A DNA stretch of 64,000 bases from Virgibacillus sp. NKC19-3 (lineage in GTDB: Bacteria; Bacillota; Bacilli; Bacillales; Amphibacillaceae). How positions within the stretch are numbered: position 1 is the first letter of the stretch; the number at the start of each line of letters is the position of its first letter. The stretch is from positions 1,798,001 through 1,862,000 of the forward strand of contig NZ_JAGYHC010000001.1 in NCBI RefSeq assembly GCF_019837165.1, written 5' to 3'. Below are positions 52,382-62,345 of this stretch, piece by piece. Position numbers and translations under genes: made by a program. The notes beneath the pieces are model-generated. The model worked only from the letters and a program-made list of their open reading frames with translations. It had not been told where the DNA came from and did not search any database.

Positions 52382-53254
52382 TTATTCTCCCAACAATTCT
52401 AAAAGCACTTGGGCAATAATTCTCCCGGCTGACTTAGGGGCCGTTTTTCCAGGTAATCCCAATGCATGTACAGCTTTGATTCCATGCTTTTTTGCAAATT
52501 CAAAATCAGTACCTCCAGGCTTTGAAGCGAGGTCTATGATGAGAGAAGATGGCTCCATAGCTAAAATAGTAGAAGAATCAATAATGCGATGCGGAATTGT
52601 ATTAATGCAAATATCAACATCGCCTATATTTTTCTCTAAGTTACCTAATTGTATAGGCTTCAGTCCCATTTCCGTTATCCGAGCAATATCGGCAGCGCTT
52701 CTTACGCCTACCCGGACATCCGCCCCAACAGCATCAAAAAGTCGAGCAACTGTGATCCCAACTCTTCCAAAACCAAGTATCATCACGTTCGATCCATGAA
52801 TTGTAACATCTAATTCATCCATTGCCAGGTTCAAGGCTCCTTCAGCGGTAGGAATAGAATTAAATATGGCCATGTCATCACGGGTGAATAAACGGACCAA
52901 TCTTCTGTTGGTTGATGCGGATACTTGATCTAAAAACGAATTGGATGTACCTGTATAAATCGTACAATGCTCTGGTGTTTGTTCAAATAGATCTTCCGAT
53001 AAATAAATGGTTTCATCAGCGTAATTAGCTCTTATTTCTCCAGCTATGTTTGTACCTCCCACAGGTAATATTATGGCATCTATCATACTCATATCCAATT
53101 TATCCAAGTCTGTTTGACGAATGGAAGGAGATTCAAACCTTAATTGACCGTATCCAATTAAAAAAATAGCTGCACCCTCAGCAGTTAACTTATCAATAAC
53201 CTCCAGATATCTAGCGTCTCCACCTATGATGAGCAGCTTTTGGTTGTTTAACAA
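52382..53254 (-). CDS. dpaA: Dipicolinate synthase subunit A (SpoVFA/DpaA), without subunit B nearby
   Basis: About 290 residues. The N-terminal LLIIGGDARYLEVI and ILPVGGTN blocks, the central NSIPTAEGAL, the Rossmann motif GFGRVG and the C-terminal DLASKPGGTDF and GLPGKTAPKSAG all match DpaA, the NAD(P)-binding subunit that makes dipicolinic acid in the mother cell. In bacilli dpaA is normally followed by dpaB and asd-dapG-dapA; here none of these is adjacent. Start chosen as TTG 53254, eight bases after AAAGGTGG, rather than the GTG at 53266 inside that site. Confidence 0.87.
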   Translation of the reverse strand: MLNNQKLLIIGGDARYLEVIDKLTAEGAAIFLIGYGQLRFESPSIRQTDLDKLDMSMIDAIILPVGGTNIAGEIRANYADETIYLSEDLFEQTPEHCTIYTGTSNSFLDQVSASTNRRLVRLFTRDDMAIFNSIPTAEGALNLAMDELDVTIHGSNVMILGFGRVGITVARLFDAVGADVRVGVRSAADIARITEMGLKPIQLGNLEKNIGDVDICINTIPHRIIDSSTILAMEPSSLIIDLASKPGGTDFEFAKKHGIKAVHALGLPGKTAPKSAGRIIAQVLLELLGE

Positions 53255-53402
53255 AGTCGATTCCACCTTTCCAGATTTTTAAATATGTAAATGGTACCTA
53301 TATAAGATATTAATACGTTTGATAATTATGCTTATACAGATCTGTTTATTTTAAAAAAACACGGAAGGGAATAGGAAGGATTTAATAAATACATAGAAAT
53401 AT

Positions 53403-53433
53403 AGTCACTTGCAACAGATGTAAACAAGTGACT
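53403..53433 (-). terminator. Terminator of the acyl-CoA synthetase gene
   Basis: Perfect nine-base stem AGTCACTTG / CAAGTGACT with a 13-base loop, eight bases past the synthetase stop. Confidence 0.75.
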
Positions 53434-53440
53434 GTATTTT

Positions 53441-55414
53441 TTAGTTTAACGACGTTCTTGCATCGACGATTTCTTTGACATGTTCTACAGCTTCCGGATC
53501 TTCAAGCCCCGTTACATCACTGTAGACTTTTCCTTCTGCAATGATCTCCTTTAACAAACGGCGCATGATTTTTCCACTAACGGTCTTTGGTAAGGATTCA
53601 GTAAAAATAATAGCTTTTGGATGTGCGATCTTACCGATTTGTTGCTCAATTCGCTGGTTTATTTGTTCCTTAAGCGCTACTGTTTCTGCCATATCATCGA
53701 CTAAACGAGCAAATACAACTGGAACTTCACCTTTTATCTCATCAGGGATACCAATTACAGCTGTTTCCGAGACCCCCTCACATTCCATGACAGCGCTTTC
53801 CATTTCCATCGTACTCAATCGGTGTCCTGCCACATTAAGCGCATCATCCGAACGGCCGACAACCCATAAGTAGCCATCCTCATCCACTAGAGCCAAGTCA
53901 CTGGCAAAATAGCTTCCGTCTACTTGACTAAAATAGGTGCTGTAGTAGCGCTCAGGCTCCTTCCAAAGTGTACGGGACAGCATTGGGAACGGTTTCTTTA
54001 TAATTAAATTGCCTAATGTACCAGGCTGAACAGAATTACCCTCACTATCTACGACGTCGAAGGCTGCACCTAAAAAGGGGAGACCTGTAGCTCCAGGTTT
54101 CATAGGTGTCAGCCAAGCTGCTCCTGCGATTGGAGATCCTGCTGTTTCTGTTTGCCCCCATGTGTTGTTCACATAAACATTTTCCTTGCCGAGTACCTCA
54201 TATGTCCATTTCCATGTTTCCATATCAAACGGTTCTCCAACAAGCGAAATGACATCAAGACAGGATAAGTCATATTGCTTTAAGGTTTTTTCACCTGTGC
54301 TTTTTAACATTCGGAGTGCTGTGGGAGCTGTAAATAATTTATTGATACGATATTTTTCTATAATTTGATAGAAACGGTCTTTTGTCGGATAATCGGGTGC
54401 TCCTTCATAGACGACCGTTGTTACACCATTTGCCAGGGAGCCAACAATTCCCCAGATATGCATCGTTAACCAACCAACATCAGCGCTGCACCAGAAGACA
54501 TCATCTGGGTGATGGTCCATGTGATACTTGGCGTAAATATAGTTTTGAATGACAAATGCCATTCCGGAATGGACGACTCCTTTTGGTTTTCCTGTTGTAC
54601 CACTTGTATAAAACACAATTCCGGGATCATTGGCTTCGATTCGTTCCGGTTCGGAGTCAATGCTTGCGTTTTGGGTAAGTTCGTTCCACCAATAATCACG
54701 TCCAACCTTCATTTTGATATCTGAATTCAAGCGATTGACAACAATAACTGCTTCAATCGGAGTGATTTCTTCGAGGACATGATCTACCTTCTCCTTTAAT
54801 GCAATAACTTTACCACGGCGCTCGGTTGCATCTGCAGTCACGATAACTTTCGCTTCAAAATTGGTAAGTCGATCTTTCAATGATTTTTCCGAATAACCGG
54901 AGAAGATAGTATTATATATGGCGCCAATACGAAAGCACGCTAATACAGCAATAAATGCCTCGGACAGGTTTGGCAGGTAAATCGCTACACAATCTCCTTT
55001 TTTAACACCGAATGAACGCAAGACATTCGCAAAGCGATTCACTTCAGCGAGTAGCATATTGTACGTGTAAAATGTTGTATCGCCATTTTCGCCTTCCCAG
55101 ATGAGAGCTGTTCGATTTCCTGCGCCATTATCGATATGCCGATCCAGTAAGTTTACACATGGATTGCTAATCCCACCTGTAAAAAATTGGAAATCAGGAA
55201 GTTCTCCACTTATTGTTTCGTGCCATGGCTCGTACCATACAAGCTCACGAGCAACACTGTCCCAGAAGGAAGCAGGGTCTTTTTGGGATTGGTCCAAAAG
55301 TTCCTGAAAAGCTTCACTGCTCCCAATCGATGTGATTTGTTCCTTTTCTTTGGCCGGATAAACAAGCTCACTTTGTGATATCACTTTTAAAATGCCACTT
55401 ACATCCATTTGCAT
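53441..55414 (-). CDS. Acyl-CoA synthetase, AcsA/PrpE-like
   Basis: A 657-residue AMP-forming synthetase. ATP loop YTSGTTGKPKG, adenylate motif NTWGQTETAG, hinge YLWVVGRSDDALNVAGHRL and C-terminal catalytic Lys in VSGKIMRR, the site regulated by acetylation in Acs. The Trp that limits acetyl-CoA synthetase to acetate (the second W in TWWQTE) is Gly here, which opens the acyl pocket, so propionate or a larger acid is more likely. ATG at 55414 after AAAGGAG. Separate unit with own terminator. Confidence 0.88.
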   Translation of the reverse strand: MQMDVSGILKVISQSELVYPAKEKEQITSIGSSEAFQELLDQSQKDPASFWDSVARELVWYEPWHETISGELPDFQFFTGGISNPCVNLLDRHIDNGAGNRTALIWEGENGDTTFYTYNMLLAEVNRFANVLRSFGVKKGDCVAIYLPNLSEAFIAVLACFRIGAIYNTIFSGYSEKSLKDRLTNFEAKVIVTADATERRGKVIALKEKVDHVLEEITPIEAVIVVNRLNSDIKMKVGRDYWWNELTQNASIDSEPERIEANDPGIVFYTSGTTGKPKGVVHSGMAFVIQNYIYAKYHMDHHPDDVFWCSADVGWLTMHIWGIVGSLANGVTTVVYEGAPDYPTKDRFYQIIEKYRINKLFTAPTALRMLKSTGEKTLKQYDLSCLDVISLVGEPFDMETWKWTYEVLGKENVYVNNTWGQTETAGSPIAGAAWLTPMKPGATGLPFLGAAFDVVDSEGNSVQPGTLGNLIIKKPFPMLSRTLWKEPERYYSTYFSQVDGSYFASDLALVDEDGYLWVVGRSDDALNVAGHRLSTMEMESAVMECEGVSETAVIGIPDEIKGEVPVVFARLVDDMAETVALKEQINQRIEQQIGKIAHPKAIIFTESLPKTVSGKIMRRLLKEIIAEGKVYSDVTGLEDPEAVEHVKEIVDARTSLN

Positions 55415-55665
55415 TCTCCTTTAAATTTTATTTTACATTGTTACCCATATTATACATAAATTTCTGAATAAAATAAACAGATTTATTACCTTACGAAAAA
55501 GAAAATATAAGACATGCTACAACGTTCCTTTAGTCTCAAGCTTAAAAGCGGTCTTTTTGTTTTACTCATTATTCATCTTTGCTTGGAATAGAATAAGGAA
55601 GAAGCGTTGTCCAACTCTGTAGCCGTCATTCAGGTAATGCTAATCAATTAGGAAGGGGTTCCCAC

Positions 55666-56280
55666 ATGAAACAATTCATGATAAAAAATGGACTAGTAGT
55701 AACAGGGGGAGCCATTCAAGGGTTAGGAATGGGACTATTTCTATTTCCCCATTCTATTCCATCAGGTGGAGCTGCCGGAATAGCAGTAATGTTAAATTAC
55801 TTGTTTGGCATTAGCACGGGGCTTGCGATGTGGATTGTAAATTTCTCCTTACTGTTATTTGGGGTCAAGTTTTTTGGAAAGCGATTTGTCATATGGACAA
55901 TTGTCGGTATTACCGTAACATCTGCTACGGTTCATCTTTTCGAAGTCCATGGTTCTATTCCGAATCGAAATATATGGTATGATCTTTTCTTTGGGTCTGT
56001 ATTTCTCGGAACAGGGGTTGGTATGGTTATGCGACAGGGAGTCTCTAATGGGGGATTTGGCGTCGTTGCCCTGATTATTTCTTCCGGGAGAAATCTTCTG
56101 CCCGGAAAACCCTTGTTTTACATTAATGGTTCTATTTTTCTAATCACCGGGTTCATTATTGACTTGAAAATAATACTTCTAGCTCTTGTAAGTCAATGGA
56201 TTTCCACAAGAACAATCGATCTTATATGTCAAATGGATTTCAGGCGAACGTACACGTTAGATTGGAAGAAAAAAACGTAA
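55666..56280 (+). CDS. YitT-family membrane protein (DUF161 only)
   Basis: A 204-residue protein with five to six helices and the conserved IPSGGAAGIAVMLNYLFGIS and GVSNGGFGVVALI segments of the YitT/YczE family. Typical YitT proteins are about 280 residues with a C-terminal DUF2179 domain; this one stops after the membrane part and a short basic tail. Function unknown. Its stop is seven bases from the convergent MFS gene. Confidence 0.83.
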   Translation: MKQFMIKNGLVVTGGAIQGLGMGLFLFPHSIPSGGAAGIAVMLNYLFGISTGLAMWIVNFSLLLFGVKFFGKRFVIWTIVGITVTSATVHLFEVHGSIPNRNIWYDLFFGSVFLGTGVGMVMRQGVSNGGFGVVALIISSGRNLLPGKPLFYINGSIFLITGFIIDLKIILLALVSQWISTRTIDLICQMDFRRTYTLDWKKKT

Positions 56281-56287
56281 ACCATAC

Positions 56288-57526
56288 TTACATATAGTTA
56301 TAACGGAATGCTGTACTTTTGTTCACTTTTCCATCTTTTCCTTTTACATGCAGCAGGAATAAGACAAGCAAACCGACAATAAGCGTAAATGCAGCAATGG
56401 ATAAAAACATGCCGGTGTTTGTCCAAGTCATCAGACGGGTAAATATGGGCGGTCCCAGGGCGACACCGAGAAATCGAACAGATCCGTATAAGGAAGTCAC
56501 AAATCCTCTTCGTTCCTTTCCGACTGCTCCGGTTATGATACTATTTATGCATGGCAAAATAAGACCTGCGCCCACACTGCTGATGGCAAGTACTGCAAGA
56601 AAAGGGATAAGATTCTCGAAAAAAACAAGCGATCCATAGGATATGCTCATCAGAGCAAACCCAAATACGGAGAGCATTTTCATTTTTTCCAGATTCTTAC
56701 CTATTTTGCTTCCTGTGATATAAGACGTTGTAACCATGACAAGTAAAGGTATTGCTAATATCAGTCCCTTCATAATGCCGTCAATGTTATAGTTTGTTTC
56801 CAATACATCTGATAAATAAAATAGGATTCCGAAAAGGGTGAATAGACAAGCTCCACCAGCCAGGTATGTGGTAAAAATCCATCTACCTTCATGCTTAAAG
56901 ACACTTAACAATCCTCTGACATATTTAGGAAAAGGAGGAGGGGATTGCCGGTTACTTTTTTCTTTAATAAAAATCCATACAAGTAAAGCTGAAATTAAGC
57001 TAATGCCAGGAAATGCGAAAAAAACATCATACCAAGCGATTAGCGCTACAAGTGATCCAAGTATCGGTGATACGACTTTCCCGAGTCCATTCGATGCTTC
57101 AAAAATACCGAGAACTCGGCTTTGTTCTGCACCTTTAAACAAATCGCCTGTTAATGCCATTGCAATTGGAGCTGTACCTGCCGCACCAATACCTTGTATC
57201 GTCCGTCCAATGAGAACCCATATATAAGATTGCGAAAACATCATAGCGGCGAGACCGGCAAGCAATCCACCAAGTCCAAATAGAATTAACGATGGAACAA
57301 TAATCATTTTTCGTGAAAAACGATCGGAAAGATAGCCGACAATGGGAATTGCGATCGCACCCGCAATAGAAAAAACAGTAATCGTTAAACTCACCTGTAG
57401 TTGAGAAAGTTCCAATGATGATTTCATTTGCGGTAAAATTGGGATCAACATGGAATTTCCCAGTGTCATCATAAGCGGAATGGAACCAATGGCAAAAATG
57501 GTCATGCCCTTATTTTGGGGTTTCAT
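56288..57526 (-). CDS. MFS drug/metabolite efflux transporter
   Basis: About 412 residues with twelve helices. The motif-A loop [10 protein letters not shown] follows TM2, and [19 protein letters not shown] and [12 protein letters not shown] match the drug:H+ antiporter-1 group (motif C-like in TM5). The ATG at 57526 lies eight bases from AAGGAG; the GTG at 57535 overlaps it. Follows the DUF3231 gene by 12 bases, so the two form an operon. Substrate unknown. Confidence 0.87.
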   Translation of the reverse strand: MKPQNKGMTIFAIGSIPLMMTLGNSMLIPILPQMKSSLELSQLQVSLTITVFSIAGAIAIPIVGYLSDRFSRKMIIVPSLILFGLGGLLAGLAAMMFSQSYIWVLIGRTIQGIGAAGTAPIAMALTGDLFKGAEQSRVLGIFEASNGLGKVVSPILGSLVALIAWYDVFFAFPGISLISALLVWIFIKEKSNRQSPPPFPKYVRGLLSVFKHEGRWIFTTYLAGGACLFTLFGILFYLSDVLETNYNIDGIMKGLILAIPLLVMVTTSYITGSKIGKNLEKMKMLSVFGFALMSISYGSLVFFENLIPFLAVLAISSVGAGLILPCINSIITGAVGKERRGFVTSLYGSVRFLGVALGPPIFTRLMTWTNTGMFLSIAAFTLIVGLLVLFLLHVKGKDGKVNKSTAFRYNYM

Positions 57527-57538
57527 TTTCTCCACTCC

Positions 57539-58039
57539 TTACTTTATATTTATTGGCGGAGCAACAATCCAGCCTTTTTCTTTGATAATATGGAGTAGTT
57601 TTTGTTCATATTCTGCTTTTTGTGTATGGAATTCTTCAAACATTGTTTTGATGTCTTCCCGGATGGCGATTCCGATGATATAGCTACAGGTGATTTCTCC
57701 AGTTGTTAATTCTTTTTTAACCATTTCAGCGATTTCCGGATCTTGAAATCTGGCCCCCGCAGGAATATCCTGCACTTCTACATTTGGACGATCAGGCGGT
57801 GCAGGCGGTAACCTGATACCGGTTTGTTTTAGCAATGCTTCAACCTGTTGCGCTTCCATCGTAAATATATTTTCCAGAAGGTCTTCTAAAAGAATTCTTA
57901 AATCATGATCACCAGTATGATTGATGAAGACTTGCATGGTTACTAAAAAGCCCTTTGTACGATATAAATAAGTCCAAAGGTTAAAAACCTCTCCGGAATG
58001 TAATGGTTCTTCTTCTTGTTTTTCACCTAATATTCCCAT
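57539..58039 (-). CDS. DUF3231 helical protein
   Basis: A 166-residue, mostly helical protein with the DUF3231 pattern (GEVFNLWTYLYRTKGFLVTM, LLENIFTMEAQQVEALL, and a PPxPPDRP turn). It is a single-repeat form of a domain often found in two copies in bacilli. Start ATG 58039 eight bases after GGAGG; the upstream in-frame start lies inside the ribosome region. Cotranscribed with the MFS transporter. Function unknown; a ferritin-like bundle has been suggested for such domains, which I cannot confirm. Confidence 0.8.
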   Translation of the reverse strand: MGILGEKQEEEPLHSGEVFNLWTYLYRTKGFLVTMQVFINHTGDHDLRILLEDLLENIFTMEAQQVEALLKQTGIRLPPAPPDRPNVEVQDIPAGARFQDPEIAEMVKKELTTGEITCSYIIGIAIREDIKTMFEEFHTQKAEYEQKLLHIIKEKGWIVAPPINIK

Positions 58040-58150
58040 GAGAATTACCTCCAACGCGTAATGTCTCCTTAGGATTCCTAAGAAGCTATAATTTATGCCT
58101 AAAAAGGATAAAGAATTGGTGTTTTAGCAGGTCTATGTAAATTTGGAGGG

Positions 58151-58426
58151 TCAACTTTTTACGCCATAAAGGATAAATAATACGCCAAGTATAATCCAAA
58201 TGAATTTTTCGAAGGATAATTTATCAGCCATACCAAATAGACCAATGGTGGTAGTGATGAGAAGAACCAATGGACCTATAATGGCAAGTGAACTATTAAT
58301 AATGAGTGCTTTATCAATTTCATTAAATCGAATCATAAGATATGCAGCAAAAATTTCGATAAAGCCGGATAGCACGCGTAAAAGTGCCATTCCAATGACA
58401 GTTTTTTCTAGTAAAGTAAACATCAC
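58151..58426 (-). CDS. yqhV: YqhV family membrane protein (DUF2619)
   Basis: A 91-residue protein with three hydrophobic helices. The segment LLRVLSGFIEIFAAYLMI and the KALIINSSLAIIGPLVLLIT block match YqhV/DUF2619, found in sporulating bacilli near spoIIIA in B. subtilis. Here it stands alone. GGGGGG lies before the ATG at 58426. Function unknown. Confidence 0.82.
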   Translation of the reverse strand: MMFTLLEKTVIGMALLRVLSGFIEIFAAYLMIRFNEIDKALIINSSLAIIGPLVLLITTTIGLFGMADKLSFEKFIWIILGVLFILYGVKS

Positions 58427-58510
58427 TATTCCCCCCGTAAATTACTTCTTTCATTATATGCATGACTTGTCCACATAAGGACGGAAATGGAAAAAGTATT
58501 TCATCAAGCT

Positions 58511-58542
58511 AAACGAAGGCCTTTTGAGAAAGGCTTTCGTTT
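58511..58542 (-). terminator. Terminator of the cys operon
   Basis: AAACGAAGGCCTTT pairs with AAAGGCTTTCGTTT (one mismatch) around TGAG, 12 bases beyond the cysC stop. Confidence 0.85.
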
Positions 58543-58553
58543 AACTAGAATAT

Positions 58554-59150
58554 TTATATAATCCCTTTATCCTTTAGGTAATTGATTATTATTTCTGCTG
58601 CATCTTTCACGGTGTATCGTACGGTATCAATGGTTAGTTCAGGATTAACAGGGGGTTCGTAAGGGGAGTCGATCCCGGTGAAACCATGAATTTCTCCATT
58701 TCTTGCTTTTTGATACAAGCCCTTTGGGTCCCGTATTTCACAGATGTTGAATGGGCAATCAATAAATACTTCTATAAATTCTCCTTGCTCGAATCGTTTT
58801 CGAACTTGGTTTCGATCTTTTCGATATGGAGAAATGAATGCTGTTATCGCGATTTGCCCACTATCGACAAAGAGCTTTGCTGCTTCACCAACTCTTCGAA
58901 TATTCTCTATGCGATCTTCTTGGCGAAAACCAAGTCCTTTGTTCAAACCGTGTCGAATATTATCTCCATCAAGTACATAACTTCTTATTCCAGATGTAAA
59001 CAATTGATAATCCAGTTCGTTGGCCAGCGTTGACTTTCCGGAACCGGAAAAACCGGTAAACCAAATTACGCAGCTTTTATGATTGTTTACATGTTGTCGA
59101 TCTTCTTTTGTTATAGCGGTCGGATGCCATACAATGTTTGGTTGAATCAT
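58554..59150 (-). CDS. cysC: Adenylylsulfate kinase
   Basis: A 198-residue APS kinase that phosphorylates APS to PAPS. Walker A GFSGSGKSTLAN, the DGDNIRHGLNKGLGF substrate loop, AFISPYRKDRNQVR lid and KGLYQKARNGEIHGFTGIDSPYE are all intact. Last gene of the operon cysH-cysP-sat-cysC, two bases after sat. The siroheme genes ylnDEF that follow in B. subtilis are replaced here by a terminator. Confidence 0.95.
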   Translation of the reverse strand: MIQPNIVWHPTAITKEDRQHVNNHKSCVIWFTGFSGSGKSTLANELDYQLFTSGIRSYVLDGDNIRHGLNKGLGFRQEDRIENIRRVGEAAKLFVDSGQIAITAFISPYRKDRNQVRKRFEQGEFIEVFIDCPFNICEIRDPKGLYQKARNGEIHGFTGIDSPYEPPVNPELTIDTVRYTVKDAAEIIINYLKDKGII

Positions 59151-59152
59151 GA

Positions 59153-60301
59153 TTATTGCTTCACTTCCATTCCTGTTTTTGACATACCTTCGATAAGTTT
59201 GCTTGCTACTTCCGGACGGCTAAATTCTTTTGGAGGCATCTTTCCTTCTCGTAACATAGCTCTTACTTTTGTACCGGAAAGGGATACATGATCCTCCTTG
59301 GGGTGTGGACAGGTTTTAGCTGTTGCCATAGCCTCACATTTCTTACAATAAAAGCTGTTTTCGAAACAAAAAATCTTTATACCTATCTCTTCTTCCGAAA
59401 ATTGACGGAAGATCTTCTGAGCATCGTAGGTACCATAATAATCACCTACACCGGCATGATCGCGCCCAACGATGAAATGGGTGCACCCATAATTTTTGCG
59501 AACTAATGCATGAAATATTGCCTCTCTTGGGCCTGCATATCGCATTGCTGCTGGAAATACAGACAAGCAAACACGCTGTTTTGGATAATAATTTTCTAAT
59601 AGAACTTGATAGCATTCCATTCTTCGTTCACTAGGAATATCACCGTCTTTTGTTTCACCGACGAGTGGATGAAGAAGTAAGCCATCTACTGTTTCTAATG
59701 CTGCTTTCTGAATATATTCATGTGCCCGATGTACGGGATTTCGTGTTTGAAAGCCAACGATTGTTTCCCATCCTAACTGCCTAAACATATTTCTTGTCTC
59801 GGCAGGTTTAAGATTGTATTTTTGGAAAGATAGCTTTTGTGGATAATGAACCAGTGTAATCGGCCCGCCTAAGTAGATATTAGGGCGTTCTAATAATTTT
59901 TTTACACCGGGGTGATTTGGATCAGTGGTTTGATAAACTTGCTTTGCTTCTTCATTTTTGTCAGGTGTATACATTTCATGGACAGTCATGACACCATAAA
60001 CGGTATGGTCTTGAACTAAATTAATCGTATCTCCGATATCAATGAAATTGGCTTTTTTATTATCAATAGGTAGCGTGATCGGAATACTCCATGGAAGCCC
60101 ATTTTTTAATGTTATGTTATTCACAACAGATTGGTAATCAGCTTTACCCATAAACCCGGTTAAGGGACTATAGGCTCCAATGGCAAGTAGCTCCAAATCG
60201 CTCAAGGCTATTGGATCCAAATGTACTGTTTCGTTTTTCATATTGACTTTATATGTTGTATCAACACTGTTTATTAATAAACCACCATGAGGCTTATTCA
60301 T
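59153..60301 (-). CDS. sat: Sulfate adenylyltransferase
   Basis: A 382-residue ATP sulfurylase that makes APS from ATP and sulfate. Active-site [12 protein letters not shown] (the QxRNPxHxxH motif), [12 protein letters not shown] and the zinc-site cysteines in [16 protein letters not shown] are present, followed by SGTKVR. It is tightly packed between cysP and cysC (one and two base gaps), so the operon is translationally coordinated. Confidence 0.96.
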   Translation of the reverse strand: MNKPHGGLLINSVDTTYKVNMKNETVHLDPIALSDLELLAIGAYSPLTGFMGKADYQSVVNNITLKNGLPWSIPITLPIDNKKANFIDIGDTINLVQDHTVYGVMTVHEMYTPDKNEEAKQVYQTTDPNHPGVKKLLERPNIYLGGPITLVHYPQKLSFQKYNLKPAETRNMFRQLGWETIVGFQTRNPVHRAHEYIQKAALETVDGLLLHPLVGETKDGDIPSERRMECYQVLLENYYPKQRVCLSVFPAAMRYAGPREAIFHALVRKNYGCTHFIVGRDHAGVGDYYGTYDAQKIFRQFSEEEIGIKIFCFENSFYCKKCEAMATAKTCPHPKEDHVSLSGTKVRAMLREGKMPPKEFSRPEVASKLIEGMSKTGMEVKQ

Positions 60302-60302
60302 C

Positions 60303-61394
60303 TTAATTACCCCCTATATTTTTAGGTACTACTTTTTCTTTGTATATCGACTGGGTTTTCTCGTCTGGTTTCCACAAACTTAATAAGTAAACGATTGTCA
60401 TCAGTATTAATAATATAGCTATTCCTGATAAATCAAAGTCTACAAAGAATTTCACAAAATTATAGGAAATAACGAGAGACAAAATCGGCGAGATAACCCA
60501 CGTTTTAACTAACTTTGCAATAATAGCTTCCTTCCATATTTTCCTACCTTTATCAGAAGTCCCAACCCCTAAAATGCTACATGTTGTCACTTGTGCATGG
60601 GGAACCGGGACACCAAAATAGGAAGCAATTATTACTAAAGTCGCCCCAATTCCCGATACAGCTCCTCCTTGTAATAAACTTAAATTTGTAATCCGCTTGC
60701 CATTTGTTTCAATTACTTTTCCACCGAGAAAAAATGCTCCCAGTGCAACAAATAGTCCACCGGTGAAGGTTCCTTGTTCAATGGTAATGAGTCCGGCAGC
60801 AACGAGTGGTCCAACAGAGTTAGCAACGTTATTCATTCCGGAAGAAAATGCTTCTAAAAAACCAACTAGAATAACGGCAGTAGCTAAAATTGTTTGCCAT
60901 TTACCTATAGATAGGGAAGGGAATTTTTTCTCGATTACCCTAATGATTCGATTTGCAAAAAATGATAGTAAAAAGGCAGTAGTAGGCAGGACTATCCAAT
61001 ATATGACAATGGTGATTAGTGTATGAATGAATAGTGCATTAAATGCCATACCAACACCCACTATGGCTCCAACAGTAACTTCACTTGTTGATAAAGGAAT
61101 ACCACTCAGATTCGCTATAAATAAAGATATACATGCAGAACTAAGGATGATAAGAGCAATAGTGACAGAGATAACATTTTCCGGCACAATCCCTGAACCT
61201 AATGTCTTAACAACTGCTCCACCGCCTAATACCGCGCCGAGAAACACTCCTATTCCACAAACGAGTAATGCTATTTTTTTCGTTTTTATTGCGCCGGATC
61301 CATACGTGATCCCCATCGAAGCTGCTGCACCACTAGCTCCTATATTGGTAGCAAAAAAGTAAGCAATAAGAAATAAGAGTAATGTTGTTACCAC
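60303..61394 (-). CDS. cysP: Sulfate permease CysP (PiT family)
   Basis: A 363-residue transporter with about ten helices, related to inorganic phosphate transporters ([18 protein letters not shown] and [20 protein letters not shown], the PiT signature repeats). In B. subtilis CysP is the sulfate uptake protein encoded between cysH and sat, as here. The start is GTG at 61394, with only a weak AGGGA ribosome site, consistent with coupling to cysH 16 bases upstream. Confidence 0.93.
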   Translation of the reverse strand: MVTTLLLFLIAYFFATNIGASGAAASMGITYGSGAIKTKKIALLVCGIGVFLGAVLGGGAVVKTLGSGIVPENVISVTIALIILSSACISLFIANLSGIPLSTSEVTVGAIVGVGMAFNALFIHTLITIVIYWIVLPTTAFLLSFFANRIIRVIEKKFPSLSIGKWQTILATAVILVGFLEAFSSGMNNVANSVGPLVAAGLITIEQGTFTGGLFVALGAFFLGGKVIETNGKRITNLSLLQGGAVSGIGATLVIIASYFGVPVPHAQVTTCSILGVGTSDKGRKIWKEAIIAKLVKTWVISPILSLVISYNFVKFFVDFDLSGIAILLILMTIVYLLSLWKPDEKTQSIYKEKVVPKNIGGN

Positions 61395-61410
61395 TGTAAA
61401 CAGTCCCTAC

Positions 61411-62127
61411 TTAAGCTTGATGGATGCCGCATTCCTTTTTTTCAAAATTTGCCCATCTACCTGAACGTGCGTCTGCTTGTGTTCCTGATTGAACTGGGAG
61501 TGTACACATCTCACAACCGATACTTGGATAATGTTTGTCATGCAATTCATTGTAATCTAAGTTGTTTAATTTGATATACGTCCAGATATCGTCCCATGTC
61601 CAATGAATTAAAGGGCAAATTTTCACGCGTTGGAATTTGGTATCTTTGTTGATATACGCAGTTTTTTTTCTGCTGCTGGATTGTTCCCGCCTTAATCCGG
61701 AGATCCAGGCATCTACATGCGATAGTTCAGACTCCAGTGGTTCTATTTTTCGTAGATGGCAGCACAAATTGGGGTGACGTTCCCAAAGTTTGTCACCATG
61801 TTCATCTGCTTGTTGCTTCAAGCTCAAATCTGGTTTGGTCATTTTGATATGCAGACGTGGATATTTTTGTTTTACTTTTTCGATAAGGGAATAGGTTTCT
61901 TTGAAATGCAGACCAGTATCTAAAAATACGACAGTTGCTAGTGGATTAACCTTGGCAATAAGGTCAATAAGAACGATTCCCTCTGCACCAAAACTGCAGG
62001 CATAGGTAATCTTATCTTCATACACCTGGTAGGCCCATTTAATCACGTCCATGAAATCATTTAATTCAGACTCGAGCTGTCCGTGATCGTATTCATTCCA
62101 GTTTTCATAGGTTAGTTTTTTCTCCAT
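61411..62127 (-). CDS. cysH: APS/PAPS reductase
   Basis: A 238-residue reductase that makes sulfite. The PP-loop-like YACSFGAEGIVLID is at about 43, the iron-sulfur ligands CCHLRKIEPL and CEMCTLPV place it in the 4Fe-4S class, and the C-terminal ECGIHQ holds the catalytic Cys. Enzymes with this cluster can use APS, and in bacilli also PAPS. First gene of the operon; GTGGGGGG precedes the ATG. No S-box lies in the 200-base spacer to comB, so control is probably by CymR- or CysL-type factors. Confidence 0.95.
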   Translation of the reverse strand: MEKKLTYENWNEYDHGQLESELNDFMDVIKWAYQVYEDKITYACSFGAEGIVLIDLIAKVNPLATVVFLDTGLHFKETYSLIEKVKQKYPRLHIKMTKPDLSLKQQADEHGDKLWERHPNLCCHLRKIEPLESELSHVDAWISGLRREQSSSRKKTAYINKDTKFQRVKICPLIHWTWDDIWTYIKLNNLDYNELHDKHYPSIGCEMCTLPVQSGTQADARSGRWANFEKKECGIHQA

Positions 62128-62345
62128 TTTCCCCCCACTTTCTTTTTCGTTATTCCACAGTTTCTTCTAGGTGTTTGCCTTAGAGTAAATGTATTCAGAT
62201 AGCTTACAGATTGTTAATGTGATAAGAGCCTATTTTTTCCTTTAGATAAAAAGTGTAACGAATAGGAATTGGGCGAATATACATAGTATGAGTATCCTGA
62301 TTAACTACAGAAACGTTGAAAACACAAAGGTTGGGAGCAACATGT

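Noticed and set aside
62128-62345. S-box or other riboswitch controlling cysH
   Set aside because: I could not draw a SAM-I core on either strand of the divergent spacer, in contrast to the clear one at 39115.
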